This document shows, piece by piece, positions 8,231 through 15,758 of a stretch of 20,129 bases of DNA. The stretch covers positions 1 to 20,129 of the forward strand of contig JAFGPH010000194.1 of assembly GCA_016926135.1 (NCBI GenBank). The letters run 5' to 3'. Within the stretch, counting starts at the first letter, position 1. Every line of letters begins with the position of its first letter. The notes beneath the pieces were generated by a model, which did no database searches, had not been told where the DNA came from, and saw nothing but the letters and a program-made list of their open reading frames with translations. Both the position numbers and the translations under genes were made by a program. Origin of the DNA: Deltaproteobacteria bacterium. GTDB taxonomy: Bacteria > Desulfobacterota > DSM-4660 > Desulfatiglandales > HGW-15.

Positions 8231-8356
8231 CTCTATGATCTGCAATGAGTTGAAGGATTTTCGACATGGAATGAGCGTTTGTTCGAAGGGAACCAAATCC
8301 AAGCGGGAGCAAATCAAGAGGGCGGCGAGCTTTCCGACCGGCACGCGCGGGCACGC

Positions 8357-9394
8357 CTACTTTTCTTTCTTGTCAACCAACCTTTGGATCCAGTTCAGGG
8401 ACCATGACGTTCTGGAGCGGATTTCGGCGACACGGGCGAGGTCCACACCGCTCTGGATGCGCCAGTCCACTTCCTTTTCAACCTGGAACCAGGCACACCC
8501 CTGCACATCCCACTGTCCGATCGTGATCAAGGCTTCCCTGATCCAGTCGTTTTTTTCTCCGCCCTGGTCCGCCGATGCGGTCTCGAAGATGAAGAGAGGC
8601 TTCCGGGTCGACAGGGTCTTCAGTTCCTCGTAGATCGGCTGAAAGACCTCCCTGAACGACTTCCACCGGCTCTCCCACCCATGTCTTTCCTTCGTCCGGG
8701 TGGTTCCCCAGTTGTACCCGTCCATGCCGAGAACATCCACGTACTCGTCACCGGGGTAGTATCGGCGGGCCTGGTTCCAGGAGGCCGTGGGATCGTAGGA
8801 TGCGTTGGGCACGGATTCCGCATTGGGGCAGAAAACCCAGAGCACGTTGTTTGCGCCCATCTTCCGAAAACGGGAGACGACGTGACGGAACATGTCCCGG
8901 TACACCCTGGGGCTCCCGGGGCCGTATTCCTGCTCCTCCGTTCCCCAGTGATACCTCGATATGTTCATCTCGTGGGCGAAACGGATCATGAAAGGTTTCC
9001 CCCATGCCTTGGCCTCCCTTGCAAAGGAATCCAGGTAGGAGTTGTATCTTCCACCCAGGATCTCCGCCTGAGGAATGACGATCTCCCTGCCCTCCTTGTA
9101 GTACATGGGCTCCCATGTGACGACGGGAATGGCACCCCTCGACCGGACGGCATCCAGGCTTTCCCTCGGTAAAGCGCCTGCGGCCCCGGGGGCCGGCCAC
9201 TGGAGAAAGAAGACGACTATCTGGGCATAAAGACCCGTCTCCCTCTCCACCCTCTCGATCGTCTCGGCCCTGATAGGATAACCGTCCAGGGCAAACCCCC
9301 ACAGAAGGGGATCCCCTGCCGGGCTCGCGTGACAAAGGACGGGGCTGATGACAGGGAAAAGGAGCGCCACACAGAGGATGATACGGGCAACCAT
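8357..9394 (-). CDS. Secreted GH26-like glycoside hydrolase
   Basis: The 345-residue product starts with a signal peptide (about 1-23, ending CHA). It then shows a TIM-barrel glycosidase resembling family GH26 (beta-mannanase and related endo-enzymes). The acid/base Glu is E142 in RFAHEMN, and the nucleophile candidate is E271 in FETAS; both motifs are family hallmarks. Aromatic residues typical of a sugar-binding cleft are present (W93-E-P, YNWG around 227-230). It probably acts in the periplasm, trimming or releasing the polymer made by the adjacent synthase, as BcsZ does for cellulose and PslG for Psl (inference). The start lies 3 bp beyond the synthase stop codon with AGAGGA 8 nt upstream (9403-9408), so translation is likely coupled. 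The true substrate is unknown. Confidence 0.85.
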   Translation of the reverse strand: MVARIILCVALLFPVISPVLCHASPAGDPLLWGFALDGYPIRAETIERVERETGLYAQIVVFFLQWPAPGAAGALPRESLDAVRSRGAIPVVTWEPMYYKEGREIVIPQAEILGGRYNSYLDSFAREAKAWGKPFMIRFAHEMNISRYHWGTEEQEYGPGSPRVYRDMFRHVVSRFRKMGANNVLWVFCPNAESVPNASYDPTASWNQARRYYPGDEYVDVLGMDGYNWGTTRTKERHGWESRWKSFREVFQPIYEELKTLSTRKPLFIFETASADQGGEKNDWIREALITIGQWDVQGCAWFQVEKEVDWRIQSGVDLARVAEIRSRTSWSLNWIQRLVDKKEK

Positions 9395-9397
9395 GGT

Positions 9398-11038
9398 TCA
9401 GGTCCTCTCTTCAGGGTGGTTGAAGTAGAGGACGGTGCACAGAAGGATGAAATGATAGAGACACCAGAAGGCGTTCACGAGGACGGCAGCAGCCAGCTCC
9501 CTTTCATAGTAGAGCCGGTTCAGACCCCACACCAGGGCGCCGAAGCTCAGTGCGGCCATGATCAACTGGGGCCAGAGACCCGTGAGCGGCAAGGCGTTGC
9601 TCTGGCCCTTGGGCGTGATGCCGAAGGTGCCCCTCACACCCAACATGGCCAGCCCGGACGCCTTCATGTACACCGGAAAGGAGACCGCGTTCAGGAGCAG
9701 TCCCTGAAAGATGTCCTTCAGTCGGTAGCCCCTGTGATGGAGGGTCCCGGCAAACGCCGACAGGGAGAGAACGATGTAGGGCAGGAAGAAGAGAAAGTAG
9801 ATCTCCGGTTTGGCAAAATAGGTCGGGACCCCGAGGACGAGGTAGAGGATGGGGCACATACCCATGACCAGGAACACCCAGCCCACGAAGTAGTGGGTTC
9901 CCGAGAGGAAGTACTCCCACCACTTGGCCACGGAAAGACTTCCGGGGCTCCTGAAGAACTGGGACAGGATCTTCCGGAAAAGCCCTACCGTGCCCAATGC
10001 CCATCTGAACTGCTGTTTGAAATACCCACCCAGATCCTCGGGACCCATGCCGAAGGCGCAGACCCTGTTGAGGTAGGCCGATTCCCATCCCCTCATGTGA
10101 AATTTGAGGGAGGTGGCGAAGTCCTCGGTCACAGACGACTCATCGAAACCGCCCACGTCCATCAGGGCTTCCCTTCTGAAAATGACATTGGTCCCGCAGC
10201 AGAACATGGCGTCTTCCATGCTCTTCCCCTCACAGATGTACTCATAGAAGATGGCCTGCTGGAGTCCTGCCGCCCTTGCGACCCGGTTGGCCTCGAAGTT
10301 GGAGTAGTACTGAGGGGTCTGGACAAAGGCGAGCCTGGGGTTCCGCTCCATCATGGCCACCAGGGGTTCGACAAAATCGGGAAAGGCGTTCATGTCCGCA
10401 TCAAAGACGATGATGTACTTCTCCTTTTCCTTCGTCTCCTTCCCTTCAAAGGGGAGCAGGGTGAACCCCTCCTTCGACCTGCCTTCCAGGAAGTCCAGGA
10501 AATCATTGATCATGCCCGCTTTCGCACCCCGCCACGTCCTTCTGAAGAGATTCACGCCGATGCGGCTGCAAAGTGCGTCTATGGCCCGTCGATAGGCCTG
10601 CATCCCTTCAGGTTCGTCCCTGGGGAGATCATACCGGGTATCATCCAGGAAGTAGAGGTGTTTGTTCGGGTAGGTCAGATTGTAGAAGCAGGTCAGGGTG
10701 TCTTCCACGACGTGCAGGGGCTCCTTGAAGGAAGAGACGATGATGGCCACCGGCGGATAGGACTCCAATTCCACGGTCGAAGCCTCCGGGAGGGGCGAAC
10801 CTTGCCTCGGGACCTTGCTCACCCGATACACGTTGAGAAAGTATCCGATGCTGTGGACAAGGATGAATGCCTCTGCGCAGAGGAGAAGGAAGGCGACCAC
10901 CTTTTCATACCAGAGGTAATCCGCAAAAAAGAAGAGGGTGGTCCGCACCATCAGATAGGAGAAGACCACCACGATGGTCAGGATCGCCAGCGGCGCCGCC
11001 AGACCTCTTGCCGCCTTTTGAATTCTTCCCTCATTCAC
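9398..11038 (-). CDS. BcsA-like processive GT2 polysaccharide synthase
   Basis: This is an inner-membrane family 2 glycosyltransferase of about 546 residues. Two N-terminal transmembrane helices precede the catalytic domain, which carries FLDD (130-133), DAD (213-215), TED (304-306) and QQFRW (342-346). These are the D, DxD, TED and Q(Q/R)xRW motifs of processive synthases such as BcsA. Several transmembrane helices follow. A FGITPKG motif at about 472-478 resembles the FxVTxK gating loop of BcsA. No C-terminal PilZ domain is present, so direct c-di-GMP activation is unlikely. Polymer identity (glucan, mannan or other) is not determinable. I chose GTG at 11038 because GGAGGT (11051-11056) lies 12 nt upstream; an in-frame GTG at 11071 without a Shine-Dalgarno would add 11 residues. 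Confidence 0.9.
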   Translation of the reverse strand: MNEGRIQKAARGLAAPLAILTIVVVFSYLMVRTTLFFFADYLWYEKVVAFLLLCAEAFILVHSIGYFLNVYRVSKVPRQGSPLPEASTVELESYPPVAIIVSSFKEPLHVVEDTLTCFYNLTYPNKHLYFLDDTRYDLPRDEPEGMQAYRRAIDALCSRIGVNLFRRTWRGAKAGMINDFLDFLEGRSKEGFTLLPFEGKETKEKEKYIIVFDADMNAFPDFVEPLVAMMERNPRLAFVQTPQYYSNFEANRVARAAGLQQAIFYEYICEGKSMEDAMFCCGTNVIFRREALMDVGGFDESSVTEDFATSLKFHMRGWESAYLNRVCAFGMGPEDLGGYFKQQFRWALGTVGLFRKILSQFFRSPGSLSVAKWWEYFLSGTHYFVGWVFLVMGMCPILYLVLGVPTYFAKPEIYFLFFLPYIVLSLSAFAGTLHHRGYRLKDIFQGLLLNAVSFPVYMKASGLAMLGVRGTFGITPKGQSNALPLTGLWPQLIMAALSFGALVWGLNRLYYERELAAAVLVNAFWCLYHFILLCTVLYFNHPEERT

Positions 11039-11096
11039 GGAGCCGTTTTCACCTCCACGGGCTGCCCTCACGCCGGCAATGGACTATTGATGAATC

Positions 11097-14036
11097 TCAA
11101 AACCTGTACTGCAGCGTCACCCAGAGTCCGTTGGCGTCCCACTCCTCGGAACGATGAAGCAGGCCCTTGAGGTTCACCGTCCAGCGATCCCGGAACTCAC
11201 AGTGCCATTCCCCTTCAAGCCGCACGGCGGGATTGTCCTCCGAATCCGTGCCGAAGGAAAGACGAACATCATAGAAATGCAGTTCACCCCCGCATACGAA
11301 AAGGCCGGAGAGATCGTGAACCCACGCCAGGGTGATGGTTGCGCCGTAGTAGTCTTCCGGTGTCCAGTAGGGGTGGGTGATGTCGACCAGATCGGCGCCC
11401 CTGTAATGGTAAAGGTTTCCGTGCTTCGTGTCGCGGTATTCCCCCATGCCTGTGATCTTGAAAATCCTGGGGTGGTCCGTGAATGCGTACCCTGCCTTGA
11501 GGGTGAATCGACTGCCGTCATTGTCATCCGTGTATCGGATGGCCCTGCCTTCGGCTTCCACCTCCAGTTGCCGTGTCAAATAGGAAGAAAGGCCGGCCCA
11601 CCACTGGTCGGCCTGAATCCCCTGCCGGATACCGAACTCATTGTAGATCTCGTCGCTCCGCTCATAACCCAGGCCGAGCCGCGCGTGGTCCTTCAAATTG
11701 ATCCAGAGGCGAGCGTAGCCCAGGTTCTTGTCCTGGAGAGTACGATCCCTGTAATTCTTCCGCGTGTATCCCAGGCCGGCCCGGACGGCAGGACTCACGA
11801 CACCCTCCGCCTGGATGCTTCCACCATAGGCCTCCCGGTCATCCCCCCGCTCTTTCGGGTCTTCCACCCACCGATGGCCGATGAACGTGATATGATACCG
11901 ACAGCGGATGGGGACATCGATCATCGTATCCGTTCTGTGGCGCACGATCCGAGCCAGGTCTCCCCTGCCCTCCTCTTCCCAGAGGGAATGGCCCAGCCTG
12001 AGGGAGGAGTGGGTTCTGAGCCTCTGCCTCTGAAGGGCCGCACCGGCCAGATTGTGAAGGGGGTCGATTGCAAGAAGCCGCTCGTAGGTCTTTGCCTCTC
12101 CGTCGCACAGGCCTAGGGCGCACTGCACCTGTGCATAGTCGAAGAGGGCCTCTTCGTTGCCTGGCCGGAATGCGATGAGCTCTTCATAGGGTTTCATGGA
12201 GGAGGCAAACTCCCTGTTCCATGCCTTCAACTTGGCATCCGCCTCCAGATAAGCGGATTTCTGTATTCGGTACGGGGGAAGAAGGTCCAGGAGAACCTCA
12301 TCCAGTCCCCCGCCCTCGCCGGGTGAGAGAAGGGGCTTGAGGACCGGAGATTCCTTGGAGAGGACTTCATACCCGTCGAAAGGTGCTTCGCTGCGGCAGG
12401 ATCCCCTGACCTCCGCGAGGATCTCCTCTGCCCTTGCATTTCCCGGCGTGAGGGCCATGGAATCCAGTGCCCTCAGGAGACTGCCGTCCACCGGAAGATC
12501 CCAGAGGGTCCTGTAAATCCCCATGGCCTTGTCCATCATCTTGCCCCACGCCGCCGTCCTGGCCGCCTCTATTTGAGGCAGGGGATTGGCAGGATTCAGA
12601 AGGTGGACCTCCTCGTAGACCTCCAGTGCCTCCTGATACTGCCGGGACCAGCCCAGCACACGGGCCAGGGAGATGAGGATTTTCGAGTTGCCCGGGAATT
12701 CCTTCTCCAGCACCCTGAAGCACTCGATGGAGCGAGCGTACTGATGGTCCACCCCCAAAATCTCCGCCAGGGCCATCCGGGCCGGGAAGCACCCGGAATC
12801 CCTGGCAAGGCCTCTCTCGAAGCATTCAACGGCCGCCTTGTTGTGGCCGCGGGAGGCATAGATCCGGCCCCACTCGACAAGCCTCATGGGGGCTTCTCCC
12901 GAGATCGAATCCAGGAACTTCGGTGAGGTCGCCTGTTCCTCTCCGGCCAGGTGAAAAAGGATTTCCACCTCCCGGGGGGAGATCCGGTGGGCCTCCTCAA
13001 ACGCCTCTCTGGAAAGTCTCGTCTTGTTCTGTTTGAGGTAGACCTTGCCGAGTCCCGCCAAGGCCTCTCCCTTCAGGGAATCCTCCTTCAGGATATGCCT
13101 GTAGTGGCGCGCGGCGTCTTCATAGAGCCCGCCTTGCAGGAAAATCTCCCCTTTGAGGCGCAAACCTGCAGGGTCCCCGGGATAAACCCCCAGGAGTCGA
13201 TCCACCACATCCAGGGAAGCCGTGAAGTCCTTTTCCATGAGTCTGAGCCTGGCAAACCCCAGGAGGGCCTCCCGATCGCGAGGCCCTTCCAGGAGCAGCC
13301 TGCGATAAAGACCCTCAGCCTCCTCGTAGCGCTGAGAGCTGGCAAGAACCTCTGCCAGTTTCAGGCGCACGGAAAAGGCCTCGGGATGCCTCCGGAGATA
13401 ATCCCTGTAGACGGCCTCCACCCTGTTGAAGTCGCCCCACATGTTCATCCGATCCGCGAGGCGGAGGGAAATCTTTTCCCGGTCATCGGCCAAAGACAGT
13501 GCCCTCCGGTAAAGATCACGGCAGTTCCCGGCGTGCCCGAGGGATGCCTCCAGATCAGCCAGCTCCATCAGCAGTTCAGGGTCTTGCAGCTCCACGCGGA
13601 GCAGTTGTCGCATTACGGCCGCGGCCTTCTCATAGTCTTGTTGCCGCACATGTATCCCGGCAAGGGCCACGAGCGCCCCGGGATGCTCCGGATCCTGCTC
13701 CAAGACATATTGGAGAGACCGCACGGCGCCTTCATCGTCTCTCATCCTCACGAGGACTTCGGCATACTCCAGCAGGACCCGCGGGTCGCGAGGCTGCTCT
13801 GCGAGAAGGACCCTGTATTGAAGGGCCGATTCAAGCAGTTGATCGTCCCGATAGGAAAGCAGCCTTGCCAGGGCAAGGCGGGCTTCAAAATCCGTTATCC
13901 AGGCCTCCCGCGGCACCAGGCTGGGCTCCGCCTCGGCCCCTGCAGCGGGATTCCAGGGGATCAGAGGGCCTCCCATGATCCAGAGGAGCAGGACAAGCAG
14001 GATTCGGTGGCCCCACATGTGTCGCAACACCTTCAT
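11097..14036 (-). CDS. TPR-repeat protein with C-terminal outer-membrane beta-barrel (BcsC/PgaA-like)
   Basis: The protein has about 979 residues. A signal peptide (about 1-33, ending AAGA) is followed by a long array of tetratricopeptide repeats up to about residue 670. The last 300 residues consist of alternating amphipathic beta strands ending in LQYRF, with the terminal Phe typical of outer-membrane proteins. This architecture matches the export porins of synthase-dependent polysaccharides (BcsC, PgaA, AlgK/AlgE), where the TPR part spans the periplasm and the barrel exports the polymer. Function is inferred from architecture and neighbours. The frame is open upstream to 14093, but the ATG at 14034-14036 directly precedes the signal peptide and lies 2 bp after the preceding stop, suggesting coupled translation. 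The synthase gene follows after a short gap. Confidence 0.87.
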   Translation of the reverse strand: MKVLRHMWGHRILLVLLLWIMGGPLIPWNPAAGAEAEPSLVPREAWITDFEARLALARLLSYRDDQLLESALQYRVLLAEQPRDPRVLLEYAEVLVRMRDDEGAVRSLQYVLEQDPEHPGALVALAGIHVRQQDYEKAAAVMRQLLRVELQDPELLMELADLEASLGHAGNCRDLYRRALSLADDREKISLRLADRMNMWGDFNRVEAVYRDYLRRHPEAFSVRLKLAEVLASSQRYEEAEGLYRRLLLEGPRDREALLGFARLRLMEKDFTASLDVVDRLLGVYPGDPAGLRLKGEIFLQGGLYEDAARHYRHILKEDSLKGEALAGLGKVYLKQNKTRLSREAFEEAHRISPREVEILFHLAGEEQATSPKFLDSISGEAPMRLVEWGRIYASRGHNKAAVECFERGLARDSGCFPARMALAEILGVDHQYARSIECFRVLEKEFPGNSKILISLARVLGWSRQYQEALEVYEEVHLLNPANPLPQIEAARTAAWGKMMDKAMGIYRTLWDLPVDGSLLRALDSMALTPGNARAEEILAEVRGSCRSEAPFDGYEVLSKESPVLKPLLSPGEGGGLDEVLLDLLPPYRIQKSAYLEADAKLKAWNREFASSMKPYEELIAFRPGNEEALFDYAQVQCALGLCDGEAKTYERLLAIDPLHNLAGAALQRQRLRTHSSLRLGHSLWEEEGRGDLARIVRHRTDTMIDVPIRCRYHITFIGHRWVEDPKERGDDREAYGGSIQAEGVVSPAVRAGLGYTRKNYRDRTLQDKNLGYARLWINLKDHARLGLGYERSDEIYNEFGIRQGIQADQWWAGLSSYLTRQLEVEAEGRAIRYTDDNDGSRFTLKAGYAFTDHPRIFKITGMGEYRDTKHGNLYHYRGADLVDITHPYWTPEDYYGATITLAWVHDLSGLFVCGGELHFYDVRLSFGTDSEDNPAVRLEGEWHCEFRDRWTVNLKGLLHRSEEWDANGLWVTLQYRF

Positions 14037-14038
14037 GC

Positions 14039-14725
14039 TCAAGGGAGGGTCCTGCGCAGTTCGGCGATGGCATCGGCGTGTCTTCCCGACCACGAGAGCA
14101 CAAAGGCATACTTGCGCCTGACCTGAATGTCGTCGGGTCTGGCCTTCAGGATCATCTCGTACTGGGAAAGCGAGTCCTGATAGCGCCTGGTCCAGCTCAG
14201 GATTTCCGCAAGCCTGAGCCTCGCCTTCAGGTCCTCAGGGTTTCTCTCCAGGTGCCGCCTGTAGATCGGCTCCGCCTTGCCGTATTCCTTGCGGGCCGTG
14301 TAAAGGTCCGCAAGGACAATCCTCTTGTCCTCGGGAATCCGTTCCAGGGGAATGGGGTTCAGGATTTCAAAGGCCTTGTCTGGCTCTCCCTTCCAGGTGT
14401 AGACGCCGGCCATCTCCACCTTCGCCTCCAGGAGATCCGGTCTTTCCCTGATGAGCTTCCCGTACTCAGCAAGGGACTCCTCGTAGCGTTTCACGTAGCT
14501 GAGCAGTCGAGCCAGTTCCCACCGGGCCTTCCAGTCGGGTATCTCCTCGACAGAGGCTTCCTGGGCGACACCTGTTCCGGTCTGCCCGGGACGGATCGGA
14601 CTTGCCCCGACATTCTTTTGCCCGGCCCTGTCCCCGGCTGGCGCCGAGCCTGAGAAGAAGAAAAGGGTGGTCACAAAAAACAGAAAGGGAACGCTGCGCT
14701 TTGCCCGGAGTGCCTTCATGATCAT
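14039..14725 (-). CDS. Periplasmic TPR-repeat protein
   Basis: The 228-residue product has a signal peptide (about 1-31, with APA before the mature Gly). Four or so TPR units follow, with repeated patterns such as LARLLSYVKRYEESLAEY and LAEILSWTRRYQDSLSQY. There is no lipobox, so it is probably soluble in the periplasm. The repeats resemble those of the preceding small TPR protein and of the large barrel protein downstream. The set may form one composite scaffold between synthase and outer-membrane pore (inference). Its ATG overlaps the stop of the upstream TPR gene (ATGA, 14722-14725), and its stop lies 2 bp before the start of the barrel gene. A second in-frame ATG at 14719 is an alternative start. 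Confidence 0.85.
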   Translation of the reverse strand: MIMKALRAKRSVPFLFFVTTLFFFSGSAPAGDRAGQKNVGASPIRPGQTGTGVAQEASVEEIPDWKARWELARLLSYVKRYEESLAEYGKLIRERPDLLEAKVEMAGVYTWKGEPDKAFEILNPIPLERIPEDKRIVLADLYTARKEYGKAEPIYRRHLERNPEDLKARLRLAEILSWTRRYQDSLSQYEMILKARPDDIQVRRKYAFVLSWSGRHADAIAELRRTLP

Positions 14726-15138
14726 TCCCCCAGTACGATTCGGTATTCCTTGATCGCCTCATCCAGGTCCCCTTTCCAGGCAAGGACCCTGGCCAGGCGC
14801 ACCCTGGCAGATCGAAAAGCAGGCTGATCTTCGAGGATGGCACGGTACAGGGACACCGCTTCCTCATATCGCTTCGTCCATGTGTAGAGTTCCGCCAGGC
14901 TGAGCCTTGCACGGAGCAATCCAGGACGGATTTCCAGCGCCTGCAGATAGGCCCTCTCCGCCAGTGCGTAATCCTTGGAACGAAAAAGCATCTCTGCCTT
15001 TCGAAAGAGAACCCGATCGCGATGGACAGTGTGATAGCCCGCGGTACTCAGGAAGGCGGTGACGAAGAGGATCCCCGTGAAAAGGGCATACTGCCGACTT
15101 TTGATTGTTGAGCCGATCATCACGCGACCCTGCCTCAT
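14722..15138 (-). CDS. Small membrane-anchored TPR protein
   Basis: The 138-residue product has one N-terminal hydrophobic helix (about 17-37), probably an inner-membrane anchor, followed by about three TPR units (for example LAELYTWTKRYEEAVSLY). It is likely anchored with its repeats in the periplasm. It is the first of three consecutive TPR cistrons, joined to the next by a 4-bp ATGA overlap. The start at 15138 has little Shine-Dalgarno support. An in-frame ATG at 15120, preceded by AGGG about 7 nt upstream, would remove six residues and is a good alternative. A role as assembly or scaffold partner of the export complex is inferred from context. Confidence 0.8.
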   Translation of the reverse strand: MRQGRVMIGSTIKSRQYALFTGILFVTAFLSTAGYHTVHRDRVLFRKAEMLFRSKDYALAERAYLQALEIRPGLLRARLSLAELYTWTKRYEEAVSLYRAILEDQPAFRSARVRLARVLAWKGDLDEAIKEYRIVLGE

Positions 15139-15162
15139 GGTTCAGTATCAAGGGCCTGTCAT

Positions 15163-15209
15163 CTCACCCCAGCCCTCTCTCCCGCCACTGGGGGAGAGGG
15201 TTGGGTGAG
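15163..15209. repeat. REP-like palindromic hairpin
   Basis: CTCACCCCAGCCCTCTCTCCC (15163-15183) pairs imperfectly with GGGGGAGAGGGTTGGGTGAG (15190-15209) across a short loop, giving a GC-rich stem of about 20 bp. The CTCACCCC...CCCTCTCCC / GGGGAGAGGG...GGGTGAG pattern is a common class of dispersed intergenic palindrome in proteobacterial genomes (general knowledge; no second copy is visible here). It lies between the STAS gene and the first TPR gene. It could reduce read-through or protect transcript ends, changing the ratio of regulator to export machinery. No T-run follows on the minus strand, so it is not a standard terminator. Confidence 0.65.
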
Positions 15210-15271
15210 GGGGGTCCACTTTCACGGTTAAACGAGATGGAGGTGCCACTGGTCGTGTCCACGGAAACAGC

Positions 15272-15610
15272 TCAGCCCGACAGGGACGTCAATGCCTCTT
15301 CCCGGGAGGGAAATATCCGGAACACCCGATTCATCCTGGTCAGTTGAAAGAGATTCATCACTGCCTTCTGAACGCCGCAGATGACAAGATCCCCCCGGTT
15401 CCCGATCGTTTTCAGGGTAGATACCATTGCCCCCAGGCCGCTGCTGTCGATGAACTCCACACAGGAGAGGTCCAGGATCAGGCGGGTATGTCCGCTGTTG
15501 ATCCAGTCGACCATCCTCCCCTTGAAATCCGGCGCCGAGTAAGCATCGATCCGCTTTTCCTCCGGAACGACCACGAGGACGTCACCCACCGCACTGCAGC
15601 TGATCTCCAT
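15272..15610 (-). CDS. STAS-domain anti-sigma factor antagonist-like protein
   Basis: The 112-residue protein is a single STAS domain of the SpoIIAA/RsbV type. The hallmark is LDLSCVEFIDSSGLGAMV at about 46-63, where a Ser in DSSG (55-58) is the residue phosphorylated by the partner kinase in known systems. In partner switching, the unphosphorylated STAS protein binds an RsbW-like kinase, and a PP2C phosphatase restores it. The start is well supported by AAGGAGG (15618-15624) 7 nt upstream. It faces two PP2C genes across a divergent region and is the first gene in the direction of the polysaccharide operon. It may be the output switch for that operon at transcriptional or protein level, as SypA is in Vibrio fischeri (inference). 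Confidence 0.92.
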   Translation of the reverse strand: MEISCSAVGDVLVVVPEEKRIDAYSAPDFKGRMVDWINSGHTRLILDLSCVEFIDSSGLGAMVSTLKTIGNRGDLVICGVQKAVMNLFQLTRMNRVFRIFPSREEALTSLSG

Positions 15611-15630
15611 AGGGCCCCCTCCTTACCGAC

Positions 15631-15659
15631 ATCTTACGACAACTGCGCCTCAAAGTAAA
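15631..15659 (-). promoter_or_regulatory. Candidate promoter for the STAS gene
   Basis: On the minus strand, TTTACT (15654-15659) and TAAGAT (15631-15636) are each 4/6 matches to -35 and -10, spaced by exactly 17 bp. The predicted transcript would begin almost at the Shine-Dalgarno (15618-15624), leaving a very short leader. That weakens the case. Confidence 0.25.
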
Positions 15660-15683
15660 CTCGCAGCCGGCAGCAGGAGCGGA

Positions 15684-15712
15684 TTGAGTTGAAAACGTGG
15701 CCGTGTTATTCT
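15684..15712 (+). promoter_or_regulatory. Candidate promoter for the PP2C gene pair
   Basis: TTGAGT (15684-15689) and TATTCT (15707-15712) are each 4/6 matches to sigma70 -35 and -10 elements, with exactly 17 bp between them. They lie about 45 bp before the preferred start of the first phosphatase gene, in a locally AT-richer stretch. Confidence 0.35.
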
Positions 15713-15758
15713 TGAACGGGTTCCGCCTTTGCGCCTTCTCGTTATGGGGGTATGGACG

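Noticed and set aside
8219..8344. N-terminal extension of the MscS-family protein to 8344
   Set aside because: The extension precedes a well-formed signal peptide, and the ATG at 8218 has a strong AGGAGG site 6 nt upstream.
9329..11170. A 613-codon open frame on the plus strand opposite the synthase gene
   Set aside because: It is antisense to a gene with all GT2 catalytic motifs, has low-complexity His/Glu/Gly-rich composition and shows no domain. Long antisense frames are expected in GC-rich DNA.
14037..14093. N-terminal extension of the TPR/barrel protein into the upstream gene
   Set aside because: It would place a basic non-hydrophobic segment before the signal peptide. The ATG at 14036 gives a normal export signal and a 2-bp intercistronic gap.
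14039..15138. The two small TPR genes as fragments of one frameshifted gene
   Set aside because: Each has its own start and a hydrophobic export or anchor segment, and the junction is a regular ATGA overlap, so they look like real separate cistrons.
15208..15271. A sigma54 promoter (TGGCAC on the minus strand) before the first TPR gene
   Set aside because: The TGGCAC element is present, but the required GC of the -12 element is absent at the correct spacing.
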